Shown: in pieces, positions 34,700 to 46,356 of the stretch
How positions within the stretch are numbered: position 1 is the stretch's first letter
Layout of the letters: the number at the start of each line of letters is the position of its first letter
Source: Xenorhabdus nematophila ATCC 19061
GTDB lineage: Bacteria > Pseudomonadota > Gammaproteobacteria > Enterobacterales > Enterobacteriaceae
Assembly: GCF_000252955.1 (NCBI RefSeq)
Contig: NC_014228.1
Span: forward strand, 3,449,232 to 3,513,231
Length of the DNA stretch: 64,000 nt
Direction: 5' to 3'
Program-made: the position numbers and the translations under genes
Notes under the pieces: model-generated
Seen by the model: the letters and a program-made list of their open reading frames with translations, nothing else
Databases searched by the model: none
Told to the model about the DNA's origin: nothing

Positions 34700-36472
34700 T
34701 TATTTTTGTTGTATTTGCTGTATATGCTGGTTAAAACGTTCTGCATTCATGAACCCATTAACTCTTGCATCGCTTAACTCGTTGCCTTGAGTATCAAAAA
34801 ACAAGATAGTAGGCAGCCCCAGCACGTTCAATCTTTGCAGTAATTCTTTCTGTTTTGGCCCGTTATCTGTCACGTTCGCCTGTAACGTAAGGAATTGGTT
34901 CAATTGTGCCTGTACTTGTGGATCACTGAAAGTATATTTTTCAAACTCTTTGCAGGCCACGCACCAGTCGGCGTATAGGTCTAACATAATGGGTTTATGG
35001 CGGTTTTCGGCTAAAATCTGGTTTAATTCTTGCCAATCATTGACTTGCTGGAAATTTATTACCGTTTTTTGTTGTTCAGTTGGTGAGTTGCCCCATATCC
35101 AATCTTGTAAAGGGCGTGTGGCGATAAGCGCCAGTGCCAATAACACAATTTGCAAGGTACGCAGCCAGCCGTTTTTGCTGTTTAACGTCAGTGCGAAAGC
35201 CCAGATAAGGAAGGCAGCCGCCAGCATACTCCACAATCTGATACTCCATACATCACCAAGCACCCGCTCAAGCAAGAATACAGGCAATGCCAAAATAATA
35301 AATCCGAAGCCTTCTTTGACATATTGCATCCACGGGCCGCTGCGAGGCAGGAGTTTATGGCCGAATAATGTGACTGCGATAAGCGGCAAGCCCATACCAA
35401 GTGCGTAAAGATACAGAGTCAGGCCACCAATTAATGTATTACCACTTTGGGCAATATAGAGCAGGATGGCACTGAGTGGCGCTGTAGTACAGGGAGATGC
35501 AATAAGCCCTGCCAGGGCACCCATAATGAACACGCCAATATAAGAGCCACTTTTTTGTTGATTGCTCCAATCTACCAAGCGGGTCTGGACGGACGAAGGA
35601 AGTTGCAATGTGTATAGGCCAAACATGGATAAGGCGAGCAAAATAAACAGGACTGATAACCCGACCAGGATGTAAGGGCTTTGCAGAGCAGCTTGGAATT
35701 GTAAACCAGCGGCAGCAACGACCAACCCGAGGATTGTATAAGTGAGCGCCATCCCTTGGACATAACTCACGGCAAGCCAGAAGATCCGTGTCAGGTTTTC
35801 GGGGCGTTTCTGTCCCAGAATAATGCTGGAAATCAGCGGATACATGGGCAGGATGCAAGGTGTAAAAGCGATACCAATGCCTATCAAAAACGCCCATAGT
35901 GGTGAAAAGGGAACGTCATGTTCTTGGCTTTGGCTGTCTGCTTGTTGCAACGGCGGTTTCGAAGATAGCCTTTCTTCAGGTGTTACTATCTCGGATGATA
36001 TTGCCGTTTCATTATTGTTGAGCAATGTCGAAGCAACAACCGCTTGTAATGGTACGGTCAGGGTTTCAGGCGGATAACAATAACCCGCTTCCGCACAACC
36101 CTGATAGGTGACTTGAAGAGAGGCATCATGGGTGGCAGATAGAATAGGGATATCAATACGGGCTGATTGAAAATAAACTTCGGTTTTACCAAAGAATTCA
36201 TCTTCATGTTCAATCCCTTCGGCGTAGACAGGATTGCCTAAAGATGCTTGCTTGGGGATGATACTGAACTGTTTTCGATAAAGATAATAACCGGGTTTGA
36301 TATCCCAACTCAGAGTGAGTTGATTTTCTTTTTGCTGAAAATCAAACATGAATGCCTGAGCAGCAGGCAGGTAGAGACTTTTTCCTGGTTGTTCAAACAA
36401 TGCGCTGGCCTTACCAGGAGCAAGCGCGATACTGCTGAACAGCAGAAACAACATGAGAATACGTTTCATCAT
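34700..36472 (-). CDS. dsbD: Thiol:disulfide interchange protein DsbD
   Basis: A 590-residue inner-membrane protein that passes electrons from cytoplasmic thioredoxin to periplasmic DsbC/DsbE. A signal peptide is followed by the DsbD-alpha domain with its Cys pair ([13 protein letters not shown]). The eight-helix membrane domain has [10 protein letters not shown] and [10 protein letters not shown] cysteines, and the C-terminal thioredoxin-like gamma domain has WCVACKEFE. All catalytic cysteines are present. It is followed by yjdC. In E. coli cutA precedes dsbD; here no cutA lies between dcuA and dsbD. Confidence 0.97.
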   Translation of the reverse strand: MMKRILMLFLLFSSIALAPGKASALFEQPGKSLYLPAAQAFMFDFQQKENQLTLSWDIKPGYYLYRKQFSIIPKQASLGNPVYAEGIEHEDEFFGKTEVYFQSARIDIPILSATHDASLQVTYQGCAEAGYCYPPETLTVPLQAVVASTLLNNNETAISSEIVTPEERLSSKPPLQQADSQSQEHDVPFSPLWAFLIGIGIAFTPCILPMYPLISSIILGQKRPENLTRIFWLAVSYVQGMALTYTILGLVVAAAGLQFQAALQSPYILVGLSVLFILLALSMFGLYTLQLPSSVQTRLVDWSNQQKSGSYIGVFIMGALAGLIASPCTTAPLSAILLYIAQSGNTLIGGLTLYLYALGMGLPLIAVTLFGHKLLPRSGPWMQYVKEGFGFIILALPVFLLERVLGDVWSIRLWSMLAAAFLIWAFALTLNSKNGWLRTLQIVLLALALIATRPLQDWIWGNSPTEQQKTVINFQQVNDWQELNQILAENRHKPIMLDLYADWCVACKEFEKYTFSDPQVQAQLNQFLTLQANVTDNGPKQKELLQRLNVLGLPTILFFDTQGNELSDARVNGFMNAERFNQHIQQIQQK

Positions 36473-36699
36473 AAGTAATCTTTAACCTGCCTGTATCGTA
36501 GGTTTGATTTGTGAAATTTATCAGAGTCTGCACTATAACCGATGAAGTCCATAGCAGAAAGTCACTTGATTAATATTAAGACAATACTATTTTTTTGGCA
36601 GGAAAAGATCTTAAGAGGCGAGCATATCTTAGGGGCCTGATCAGCCCCAGAGATAATGTTTTCAAAAACTATTGTTATGAAATGACACGTTTTGTGAAA

Positions 36700-38001
36700 T
36701 TACAGGATAATGCCACCAAACAAGAAACCAAATGTGACGGCCAAGATAACGGCAATCGTACCCGGAATAAAGAATGGATGATTGAATACAAAACGCCCTA
36801 TTCGCGTGGTGCCGGTATCATCCATTTGTACTGCTGCAACCAATGTTGGATAAGTTGGCAGTATAAACAAACCAGAAACCGCTGAGAAAGAGGCCAAGGC
36901 AGTTAATGGCGAGACATGCAGTGCCAATGCCATTGGCATCAGGGCTTTTGCGGTAGCCGCTTGTGAATAGAGCAAAGCTGAACAGAAAAAGAAAATAACG
37001 GCCAATAACCACGGTTGGGCATGAATCAGACTTCCCGCCGTTTCCTTGATCCAGTCAATATTCGCCTGTACGAAAGTATCACCCAGCCATGCAACCCCTA
37101 AAATACAGATACAGGCGCTCATGCCTGCTTTAAAGGTACTGGAGTTCAGGATCGCATCGGTATCAACGGAACAAATGCGGGTAGTGAGAGTAGCAACACT
37201 CAGCATGATGATCAGAATGGCATTGGTGGTATTCATCAAGGGTTTTTCAACTAAGCCAACGCTCGGGCTATTGATAATTGCATAAATGACAACACCAATG
37301 ACACCTGACAGGAATAGCATAACGGCTAGTTTTGCTTTAGGTTTAATTTGAATCTGGCTGGCTCCCCGCATTTCAACCAGACCATCTGCAAGGCGTTTTT
37401 GATAGATGGGGTCACTTGACAGTTTGGAGTCGAAAAACCATGAAATGATAAATGACATAAGAATGATGGCAAAAAACGTTGAAGGCACTAATACCATCAA
37501 TAGATGGATATAGCTGATGCCTTGTGTCTCCATGACAGAGGCCATGTAAACGACAGCCGCGGAAATAGGGGATGCAGTGATCCCGATTTGGGCTGCAACA
37601 ACAGCAGTTGAGAGTGGGCGGCATGGTTTTATGCCTTGTTCTTTGGCGACTTCTGCAATAACGGGCAGTGTTGCCAGTGAAATGTTCCCCGTACCGGCAA
37701 ATAAAGTGAGAAAATAAGTGACGATAGGTGCAAGAATCGTGATGTATTTTGGATTCCTGCGAAGTAGTTTTTCTGTCTGCTGGACCAGATAATCCAGCCC
37801 TCCTGCTACTTGCATCGCTGATATTGCAGCGATAACGGCCATAATAATTGAGATAACGTCAAATGGAATACTGCCTGGTTTCACACCAATGGCAGCCAGG
37901 ATTAAAACTCCAAGACCGCCTGCAAAACCAATGCCTATTCCTCCTAATCTTGCCCCCAGAAAAATGGCCAGCAGAACAATAATCAATTCTACGGCTAGCA
38001 T
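36700..38001 (-). CDS. dcuA: Anaerobic C4-dicarboxylate transporter DcuA
   Basis: A 433-residue membrane protein with at least ten hydrophobic segments and the Dcu-family signatures (NISLATLPVIAEVAKEQGIKPCRPLS, ASPISAAVVYM). DcuA exchanges aspartate, fumarate and succinate and supports fumarate respiration and aspartate uptake. It lies 140 nt downstream of aspA on the same strand; the aspA-dcuA pair is the standard arrangement for aspartate use. Confidence 0.96.
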   Translation of the reverse strand: MLAVELIIVLLAIFLGARLGGIGIGFAGGLGVLILAAIGVKPGSIPFDVISIIMAVIAAISAMQVAGGLDYLVQQTEKLLRRNPKYITILAPIVTYFLTLFAGTGNISLATLPVIAEVAKEQGIKPCRPLSTAVVAAQIGITASPISAAVVYMASVMETQGISYIHLLMVLVPSTFFAIILMSFIISWFFDSKLSSDPIYQKRLADGLVEMRGASQIQIKPKAKLAVMLFLSGVIGVVIYAIINSPSVGLVEKPLMNTTNAILIIMLSVATLTTRICSVDTDAILNSSTFKAGMSACICILGVAWLGDTFVQANIDWIKETAGSLIHAQPWLLAVIFFFCSALLYSQAATAKALMPMALALHVSPLTALASFSAVSGLFILPTYPTLVAAVQMDDTGTTRIGRFVFNHPFFIPGTIAVILAVTFGFLFGGIIL

Positions 38002-38073
38002 GTTAAATACTCCTTCATTTATTTAGTTTTATGAAAATCTATGGTTAATACTTTGTGTTTGCAGCCAATTAAA

Positions 38074-38105
38074 AAGGCACGCTTCCGGTTGGAATTGCGT
38101 GCCTT
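38074..38105 (-). terminator. Terminator/attenuator between aspA and dcuA
   Basis: On the minus strand, AAGGCACGC pairs with GCGTGCCTT (loop 14 nt) and is followed by TTTTTAATT. It should reduce read-through from aspA to dcuA. Confidence 0.85.
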
Positions 38106-38141
38106 AATAATTAAGACGAGCTCGTTATTATAATCATTTAA

Positions 38142-39566
38142 TTAATCATCAAAACGTTTTGCTTTATATTTTGGATGTTTTAGGTTCTCAACGGAGAAAA
38201 TATCATCTAATTCAGCTTCGGTCAGTAAACCACGTTCTAATACGACTTCACGAACACTTTTGCCAGTTTCAGCGCAGATCTTACCTACGATATCACCATT
38301 GTGGTGACCGATGAATGGGTTCAGATAAGTGACGATGCCGATAGAGTTGAACACAAAGCTCTCGCAAACTTCTTTATTCGCAGTGATGCCATCGACACAT
38401 TTTTCAACCAGATTGCGGCATGCGTTGCTCAGGATAGACATGGATTCAAACATCGCCTGACCAATCGCGGGTTCCATTACGTTAAGCTGCAACTGGCCCG
38501 CTTCTGCCGCCATTGTGATACAAATATCGTTACCAATAACCTTGAAGCAAACTTGGTTCACCACTTCTGGCACAACAGGGTTAACTTTAGCGGGCATGAT
38601 AGACGAACCCGCCTGCAATTCTGGCAGGTTGATTTCGTTCAGGCCAGCACGAGGGCCGGAAGACAACAGACGTAAATCGTTACAGATTTTGGACACCTTA
38701 ACCGCCAGACGTTTCAACGCACCGTGAACCATAACGTAAGCGCCGCAGTCAGAAGTGGCTTCGATCAAATCTTCTGCCGGGATACAAGCCAAACCTGTTA
38801 CTTCGGCCAATTTTTCAACAACCAGAGTTTGATAACCCGGAGCCGTGTTCAGGCCTGTACCGATAGCCGTCGCGCCAAGGTTCACTTCCAGCAGCAGTTC
38901 TGCTGTGCGGGAGATATTTTTGATCTCTTCTTTCAACAACATGGAGAAAGCACGGAATTCCTGACCCAAAGTCATTGGAACCGCATCTTGCAGTTGGGTA
39001 CGACCCATTTTGAGGATGTCGTCGAATTCAACGCCTTTTCTGTCAAAACCTGCTTTTAATAACTCAATAGAGTCAATCAACTGCATCAGGGAATTATAGA
39101 CAGCAATACGGAAACCGGTTGGATAAGCATCGTTAGTTGATTGACTTCTGTTCAGGTGATCATTGGGGTTCAGATACTCATATTCACCTTTTTGATATCC
39201 CATCAATTCCAGACCGATATTTGCCAGCACCTCATTGGTATTCATGTTTAGAGAGGTACCCGCACCACCCTGAAAAACATCAACAGGGAATTGATCCATA
39301 CATTTACCTGTGTTCAGGACTTCGTCACAGGCTTTGACAATCACATCCGCCACTTTCCCGGGAATAGTATGAAGTTCTTTGTTCGCCAGTGCTGCAGCTT
39401 TTTTCACCATTACCATGCCGCGGATAAACTCAGGGACATCGTTGATAGTGCGGTCACTGATATAGAAATTTTCAATCGCACGCAGAGTGTGAATACCGTA
39501 GTAGGCTTCAGCAGGGACTTCTCGTTTACCTAACAGGTCTTCTTCGATACGAATGTTGTTTGACAT
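38142..39566 (-). CDS. aspA: Aspartate ammonia-lyase AspA
   Basis: A 474-residue member of the aspartase/fumarase superfamily, converting L-aspartate to fumarate and ammonia. The signature loop [11 protein letters not shown] with the catalytic Ser is present, as are [14 protein letters not shown] ([12 protein letters not shown]) and [10 protein letters not shown] motifs. It feeds fumarate respiration together with dcuA. A CRP-like site lies upstream at 39762-39777. No defects are seen. Confidence 0.97.
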   Translation of the reverse strand: MSNNIRIEEDLLGKREVPAEAYYGIHTLRAIENFYISDRTINDVPEFIRGMVMVKKAAALANKELHTIPGKVADVIVKACDEVLNTGKCMDQFPVDVFQGGAGTSLNMNTNEVLANIGLELMGYQKGEYEYLNPNDHLNRSQSTNDAYPTGFRIAVYNSLMQLIDSIELLKAGFDRKGVEFDDILKMGRTQLQDAVPMTLGQEFRAFSMLLKEEIKNISRTAELLLEVNLGATAIGTGLNTAPGYQTLVVEKLAEVTGLACIPAEDLIEATSDCGAYVMVHGALKRLAVKVSKICNDLRLLSSGPRAGLNEINLPELQAGSSIMPAKVNPVVPEVVNQVCFKVIGNDICITMAAEAGQLQLNVMEPAIGQAMFESMSILSNACRNLVEKCVDGITANKEVCESFVFNSIGIVTYLNPFIGHHNGDIVGKICAETGKSVREVVLERGLLTEAELDDIFSVENLKHPKYKAKRFDD

Positions 39567-39923
39567 GAGAACCTTCTTAAATTAGATACGTTTTTTTACT
39601 GTTCTATTACGTGTTTGTTGAGAATTAATGTTGCCGACAACAACTGGCGTGATATTAATCACTTATCACGAAATTGTTGGCGCGATCATATGTGGATTTG
39701 TGAGAAATGCCTTGAATCTGGATCACTATATAGTGCTATTTTATTAATGAAATAGCATATGTGTGACCGAGGTCACGATTACTGATGTGGAAAGTTAAGC
39801 GTCTGAAGTATTGAAAACCATTACTGTTATCCCCACATTGTGTTAATGAACCCCCATATTGTATGATTTCGCATCGTGTGAATGATAAATAGTGTGGATG
39901 ATAAATAATGAAAGGAGAACCAC
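39567..39923. other. Divergent promoter region aspA / fxsA
   Basis: No gene in 357 bases. AT-rich, with a CRP-like palindrome at 39762-39777 and an AAAGGAG ribosome site just before the GTG of fxsA. Confidence 0.6.
39762..39777. promoter_or_regulatory. CRP-like binding site
   Basis: TGTGA-N6-TCACG, one base from the ideal TGTGA-N6-TCACA. It lies about 196 nt upstream of the aspA start and about 147 nt upstream of fxsA. aspA is catabolite-controlled in E. coli, so CRP activation of aspA is plausible. Confidence 0.65.
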
Positions 39924-40457
39924 GTGCGTTGGCTCCCACTTATTCTGATATGCCTGCTGATTTACATTGAGTCTGTCCTGTTTGTTCGTATTGCTTCTGA
40001 AGTCGGGGTATTACTGACTTTATTACTGGTCATTCTTACGTCTTGTCTTGGTGTATCTCTTGTCCGTAATCAGGGCATCAAGAATTTTATGTCTATGCAG
40101 CAAAAGATAGCAACGGGCGAAAGCCCTGCGGCAGAAGCGGTTAAAAGTGTTTCCCTGGTTATTTCAGGGTTCTTGCTGATATTGCCGGGTTTCTTTACCG
40201 ATTTTCTCGGATTGTTGTTGTTATTGTCTCCCGTACAGAAACTGTTAACAGCAAAGTTATTGCCTCATCTTAAATTTTATCGCCCGAATACGGCTTATGG
40301 TTCAAATTATCATGGTGATTCTGGTCAGAACGGGCAGACTTTTGAGGGAGAGTATGAACGTCGGCAGGATGATGCGTCTTATACACTGGATAACCATCAT
40401 ACGAATGATAAGAAAAAAAAGAATGAATATGGCGATAATCATGATGACAAAAAATAG
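39924..40457 (+). CDS. fxsA: FxsA-family membrane protein
   Basis: A 177-residue protein starting with GTG after an AAAGGAG site. Four hydrophobic stretches and the FxsA pattern (LPLILICLLIYIESVLFV, SGFLLILPGFFTDFLG) are clear. The C-terminal tail is hydrophilic and charged. Overproduced FxsA relieves F-plasmid exclusion of phage T7; its normal role is not known. It lies between aspA and groES as in other enterobacteria. Confidence 0.92.
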   Translation: MRWLPLILICLLIYIESVLFVRIASEVGVLLTLLLVILTSCLGVSLVRNQGIKNFMSMQQKIATGESPAAEAVKSVSLVISGFLLILPGFFTDFLGLLLLLSPVQKLLTAKLLPHLKFYRPNTAYGSNYHGDSGQNGQTFEGEYERRQDDASYTLDNHHTNDKKKKNEYGDNHDDKK

Positions 40458-40521
40458 CGGTTACTATTTTGGCTGAAATTTTAGCGGGTAAGAAAAAAGT
40501 AAAATATTTTTATTATCCGCC

Positions 40522-40550
40522 CTTGAAGTATTGGCTTTAAGCCCCAACTT
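40522..40550 (+). promoter_or_regulatory. Heat-shock (sigma-32) promoter of groESL
   Basis: CTTGAA (40522-40527), a 14-nt spacer, then CCCCAACTT (40542-40550). This agrees with the RpoH consensus CTTGAA and CCCCAT-T and lies about 80 nt upstream of groES. Confidence 0.88.
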
Positions 40551-40554
40551 GTAG

Positions 40555-40926
<372 letters not shown>

Positions 40927-40968
40927 TTAAATATTTGCGCTTAGATCTTCTTAATTGAATGAATTTAA

Positions 40969-42630
<1,662 letters not shown>

Positions 42631-42681
42631 TGCTGTTCATCCTGCCGATGGAATGACCCATCCGATAGGATAAAAACTTTG

Positions 42682-42715
42682 AAGGCGAGCAGAAAAAATT
42701 GCTCGCCTTTTTATT
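42682..42715 (+). terminator. groEL terminator
   Basis: AAGGCGAGC pairs with GCTCGCCTT around an A-rich loop, followed by a long T-rich tract. A textbook Rho-independent terminator 52 nt after the groEL stop. Confidence 0.93.
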
Positions 42716-42789
42716 TTTTTATCTTAATTGAATTCAAAAGGGTATATTTATCATTGCGGTAGAAATTCCTATAACCAATGAGGAAAGAT

Positions 42790-43131
42790 ATGCGAATTAA
42801 AATTTGGCTTGGTGCGTCAGTATTGTTGCTGGCAGGTTGTACAACAAATCATCAATTAACGTCTGCGGGCGCTAATGTACGTTTTGTGGAAAGCCAGCCG
42901 GGCAGTGAATGCCAGCGATTGGGTGAGGTTGTTGGTACTCAGAGTAACTGGCTCAACGGTGTCAGTAATGAAAGCAGTTCTATGCGCAGTGCTGCCAATG
43001 ATTTACGCAATAAAGCGGCAGAAATTGGTGGAAACGTCATTTATGGCGTGAACAGCCCATCAGAGAATCTGTTGGGCAGTTTTGTTCCTCTTGATAGCAA
43101 AATGATTGGTCAGGTCTATAAATGCCCGTAG
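42790..43131 (+). CDS. yjeI: DUF4156 lipoprotein YjeI
   Basis: A 113-residue lipoprotein: signal sequence with lipobox LLAGC (Cys near residue 17), then a DUF4156 domain (ECQRLGEVVGTQSNW, NKAAEIGGNVIYG). Function unknown. ATG 42790 is preferred over 42778 because GAGGAAAG lies just before it. Position between groEL and epmB is conserved with E. coli yjeI. Confidence 0.88.
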   Translation: MRIKIWLGASVLLLAGCTTNHQLTSAGANVRFVESQPGSECQRLGEVVGTQSNWLNGVSNESSSMRSAANDLRNKAAEIGGNVIYGVNSPSENLLGSFVPLDSKMIGQVYKCP

Positions 43132-43359
43132 ACGTTAATAATCCCCGTGGATAAAACTGTGTGAAAAATCGATGGGGTCAGTACCCAATCAATCTGGGCA
43201 AGGCTCAGAAAAAACGTAGTGAAACATCAGCTGCAAAGCATCATGAATGACATATACGTTTGGTTTCTGTGCGCTGCCCATTCCTAAAGCTCTTAAAAGA
43301 GAGTGTTTCTTGAAAGAGAGTATTGGCGAATCAGTGATTGGCAGGCAGGATAAATATCA

Positions 43360-44388
43360 CTAGCTTTGTTTCAATCCTAAATCCAGCGGTGTCTTACTTG
43401 GTTCACCACCAATCTCCCTTGTCAGGCGTGGAACCAAATAACCAGATACTTTCGACAATAATTCCCGCATGATAATTTTTGCTTCTTCATCATTGACCAA
43501 AAAATGGGCAGCGCCTTGAACTTTATCCAGTACATGGATGTAGTAAGGCAAAATGCCCGTGTCGAATAACACATTACTTAAATCAGCCAGAGTCTCTGCA
43601 TTATCATTGATATCACGCAGAAATACACTTTGATTCAAAAGTGTCACACCAGCCTGTTTCAGCCGCGTCATACTTCCCCGGAACTCATTATCAATTTCAT
43701 TTGCATGATTAATATGAGTCACCATGATCACCTGCAAATGGGACTGTGCTAAACGGTTACACAGTGCAAGCGTGATTCTTTCTGGGATCACAACCGGTAA
43801 GCGCGTATGGATCCGCAATCGCTTAACGTGTGGAATAGATTCAATCCGGCTGATTAACCAATCCAGTTCATGGTCTTTTGCCATAAGTGGATCACCTCCG
43901 GAGAAGATAATTTCATCAATCTCAGGATGTTGCCCGATATAATCCAATGCGAGTTGCCAGTTATTTTTATTGCCTTTGTTATCTTCATAAGGAAAATGAC
44001 GGCGGAAGCAATAACGACAATTGACCGCGCATCCCCCTTTGACTAATAACAGCGCCCGATTGCGGTATTTGTGCAATAGGCCGGGAACGACACTGCGCTG
44101 TTCATCCAGTGGATCGGTGGAAAAATCCGGCGTTACAGCAAACTCTTCCCGTGCAGTCAGAACCTGCAATAGCAGGGGATCGCGGGGATCACCCTTTTTC
44201 ATTCGTGCTGCAAACGATCTTGGCACACGCAGAGGAAACAACCGCTTTGCTCCATGACCTTCTTTCAGAATGGAATGCGTGTTTAGGGACAATAAGTGTA
44301 ACAATTCATCGGGATCAGTAATAACATCCGCAAGTTGTTTTAGCCAGACTTCTCTGACAGGGGGAATATGGGTTATAATATGTGCCAT
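43360..44388 (-). CDS. epmB: EF-P beta-lysylation protein EpmB
   Basis: A 342-residue radical-SAM enzyme of the lysine 2,3-aminomutase family, with the cluster motif CAVNCRYCFRRHF and GGDPLMAKD. It converts (S)-alpha-lysine to (R)-beta-lysine, which EpmA attaches to EF-P. It is divergent from efp with only 40 nt between start codons, so the two share a promoter region, as in E. coli. Confidence 0.96.
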   Translation of the reverse strand: MAHIITHIPPVREVWLKQLADVITDPDELLHLLSLNTHSILKEGHGAKRLFPLRVPRSFAARMKKGDPRDPLLLQVLTAREEFAVTPDFSTDPLDEQRSVVPGLLHKYRNRALLLVKGGCAVNCRYCFRRHFPYEDNKGNKNNWQLALDYIGQHPEIDEIIFSGGDPLMAKDHELDWLISRIESIPHVKRLRIHTRLPVVIPERITLALCNRLAQSHLQVIMVTHINHANEIDNEFRGSMTRLKQAGVTLLNQSVFLRDINDNAETLADLSNVLFDTGILPYYIHVLDKVQGAAHFLVNDEEAKIIMRELLSKVSGYLVPRLTREIGGEPSKTPLDLGLKQS

Positions 44389-44428
44389 TTTTTGGCTATG
44401 CCATTTTGTTAAAAATTAGAGGATCACC

Positions 44429-44995
44429 ATGGCTACTTATAGTACCAATGAATTCCGTTCAGGTCTTAAAATCATGTTAGATGGCGAGCCGTGCGCTATT
44501 CTGGACAGTGAATTTGTTAAACCAGGTAAAGGTCAGGCATTTGCCCGTGTTCGTATCCGTAAACTGATTTCTGGTAAATTACTGGAAAAAACTTTTAAAT
44601 CAACAGATTCTGTTGAAAGTGCAGATGTTATGGATATGAACCTGACTTATTTGTATAACGACGGTGAATTCTGGCATTTCATGAACAACGAGACTTTCGA
44701 GCAGTTAGCTGCGGATGAGAAAGCCGTTGGTGAAAATGCAAAATGGCTGATCGATCAGGCAGAATGTATTCTGACTCTGTGGAATGGCCGTCCGATTGCG
44801 GTAATGCCACCAAACTTCGTTGAGCTGGAAGTGGTTGAGACCGATCCGGGTCTGAAAGGGGATACCGCAGGTACTGGTGGTAAACCAGCAACTTTGAGCA
44901 CTGGTGCAGTCGTAAAAGTACCTCTGTTTGTACAAATCGGTGAAGTGATTAAAGTTGATACCCGTTCTAATGAATACGTTTCTCGCGTGAAATAA
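44429..44995 (+). CDS. efp: Elongation factor P
   Basis: A 188-residue EF-P with the three beta-barrel domains. The modified lysine is in the loop [19 protein letters not shown] rescues ribosomes stalled at polyproline; beta-lysylation by EpmA/EpmB is required for full activity. Intact, with AGAGGATCACC just before the ATG. Confidence 0.98.
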   Translation: MATYSTNEFRSGLKIMLDGEPCAILDSEFVKPGKGQAFARVRIRKLISGKLLEKTFKSTDSVESADVMDMNLTYLYNDGEFWHFMNNETFEQLAADEKAVGENAKWLIDQAECILTLWNGRPIAVMPPNFVELEVVETDPGLKGDTAGTGGKPATLSTGAVVKVPLFVQIGEVIKVDTRSNEYVSRVK

Positions 44996-45014
44996 CCGAG
45001 TTTTGTTATTCTAG

Positions 45015-45053
45015 AAAAACCGCGTTCTCTTTGTTTAGAGATTGCGGTTTTTT
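45015..45053 (+). terminator. efp terminator
   Basis: AAAAACCGC pairs with GCGGTTTTT, followed by T-rich DNA, 20 nt downstream of efp. Confidence 0.85.
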
Positions 45054-45130
45054 GTTGTGTACGAGCAGACGTTCTCATTGAAGCAATCAACTTGGATAGC
45101 TATAATTTACTTTCATTTCTTATCGTTATT

Positions 45131-45172
45131 CGGGACGACCCGGATAAACGCCATCTCATCGGGGACGTCCCC
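45131..45172 (+). promoter_or_regulatory. Guanidine-II (mini-ykkC) riboswitch
   Basis: Two short hairpins, each with an ACG loop: CGGG-ACGA-CCCG (45131-45142) and GGGG-ACGT-CCCC (45161-45172), 18 nt apart and about 27 nt upstream of the ATG. This fits the guanidine-II class, two GC stems with ACG(R) loops that free the ribosome site when guanidinium binds. The second loop ends in T rather than R. The downstream gene is a guanidinium exporter, the standard target. Confidence 0.9.
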
Positions 45173-45198
45173 ATCTGTCATCAAATAAAGGGAAAGGC

Positions 45199-45513
45199 AT
45201 GTCTTGGTTGATCCTTCTTATTGCTGGTTTATTGGAAGTCGTTTGGGCGGTAGGCTTAAAATACACCCAAGGTTTTTCACGTTTAATGCCGAGTGTCATT
45301 ACCATCATAGCGATGGCCGCCAGTGTGGGATTACTGGCTTATGCCATGAAAAATTTACCGACGGGCACTGCATATGCAGTGTGGACAGGTATTGGTGCCG
45401 TGGGAACGGCAATTTTCGGCATCATGGTACTGGGAGAATCAGCTAATTTTGCCAGAGTACTGAGTCTGGGGTTAATTGTCTTGGGGATTATCGGCTTGAA
45501 GTTGGCGAGCTGA
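45199..45513 (+). CDS. gdx: Guanidinium exporter Gdx (SugE)
   Basis: A 104-residue small multidrug resistance protein with four helices. Glu13 in [13 protein letters not shown] is the coupling residue, and the WTGIGAVGT motif is typical. SugE/Gdx proteins exchange guanidinium for protons. The guanidine-II riboswitch upstream supports this substrate. Confidence 0.95.
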   Translation: MSWLILLIAGLLEVVWAVGLKYTQGFSRLMPSVITIIAMAASVGLLAYAMKNLPTGTAYAVWTGIGAVGTAIFGIMVLGESANFARVLSLGLIVLGIIGLKLAS

Positions 45514-45519
45514 TTAATG

Positions 45520-45540
45520 AACCCAGCATGGTGCTGGGTT
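45520..45540. terminator. Bidirectional terminator between gdx and the Ner-like gene
   Basis: AACCCAGCA/TGCTGGGTT stem with a 3-nt loop between two converging genes. Confidence 0.75.
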
Positions 45541-45550
45541 CTATTTATAA

Positions 45551-45763
45551 TTATTTTCCTTCATATCGTGAAGGCCAGATATCTTCTGGCGTGAGTTCCA
45601 GAGCTGTCGCAATAAGACGCTCGCCTTTTGGCCAGTGACGTTGCAAGGCATTGGCAAGTGTTGATGATGCTAACCCTGCTGCCCGTGAGACTTCTGACAA
45701 TGTTGTTCCACGCTTTTTCAACTCAGCGATAATATCGGCGGAGTGCCAGTCTTGTTTTTCCAT
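45551..45763 (-). CDS. Ner/SfsB-like helix-turn-helix protein
   Basis: A 70-residue protein (MEKQDWHSADIIAELKKRG) of the Mu Ner / Nlp / SfsB type, with the helix-turn-helix TLSEVSRAAGLASSTLANAL. Such small proteins bind DNA as repressors or activators. ATG 45763 is preceded by TTGGAGAT, so it is used instead of the upstream TTG. It lies divergent to a small XRE-type regulator; the pair may control each other, but that is only inference. Confidence 0.83.
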   Translation of the reverse strand: MEKQDWHSADIIAELKKRGTTLSEVSRAAGLASSTLANALQRHWPKGERLIATALELTPEDIWPSRYEGK

Positions 45764-45912
45764 TTTTAAGATCTCCAATTATCTATAATTTTTTCAATTA
45801 AAAAGTGGATCATTAATAAGTAGACTATAAGTCACACATCATAGCATAACTCAGATTGAAACGTGACTCATAGTCCGTGGTCGGATAAGTAACACGAATC
45901 GATACTTATCGG

Positions 45913-46152
45913 ATGAAAAAATCGAACAACATAAGATCCCTTTTTGGACAAAGAATTAGATATCTCAGAAAAGAAGCAGGGATGTCACAGGAAGCTTTTG
46001 CCGATAAATGTGGATTGGACAGAACCTATGTCAGCGGTATTGAACGCGGTGTGAGAAATCCTACCTTAGAAATCATTTATGTCATCGCCAATGGATTGCA
46101 GATTGAACTCAATGAGTTATTTGATTTTGAAACGATTTCTCCTCCTCTTTAA
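45913..46152 (+). CDS. XRE-family small regulator
   Basis: A 79-residue protein with a complete HTH_3 domain (RIRYLRKEAGMSQEAFADKCGLDRTYVSGIERG). It resembles controller proteins of restriction-modification systems, but no restriction or methylase gene is next to it. Between this gene and the converging nucleoside hydrolase gene nothing else is seen except short inverted repeats. Confidence 0.85.
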   Translation: MKKSNNIRSLFGQRIRYLRKEAGMSQEAFADKCGLDRTYVSGIERGVRNPTLEIIYVIANGLQIELNELFDFETISPPL

Positions 46153-46356
46153 ATCCAAATGGGGTAAGAAAAAATTCAGGTAACCGGCGGTAAAAGTAAG
46201 TTTAACTAAAACTCATGCCATCAGATATATCCCTTATCTTTTAAGTTACGGCCAATAAAGCGGTAGAAAGATAAGGGATACCTTCATTTTTTATGTAGTG
46301 CGGTTCTGACGGGGAATCGATGAGTTGGATAGAAAGCATAAACCTGTTTATTCAAG

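Noticed and set aside
36473..36699. Possible cutA between dcuA and dsbD, as in E. coli
   Set aside because: The gap is too short and no CutA-like sequence is present in any frame; the gene is absent here.
45913..46152. Controller protein of a restriction-modification system
   Set aside because: The XRE domain resembles such proteins, but no restriction enzyme or methylase gene is adjacent, so only a general regulator call is supported.
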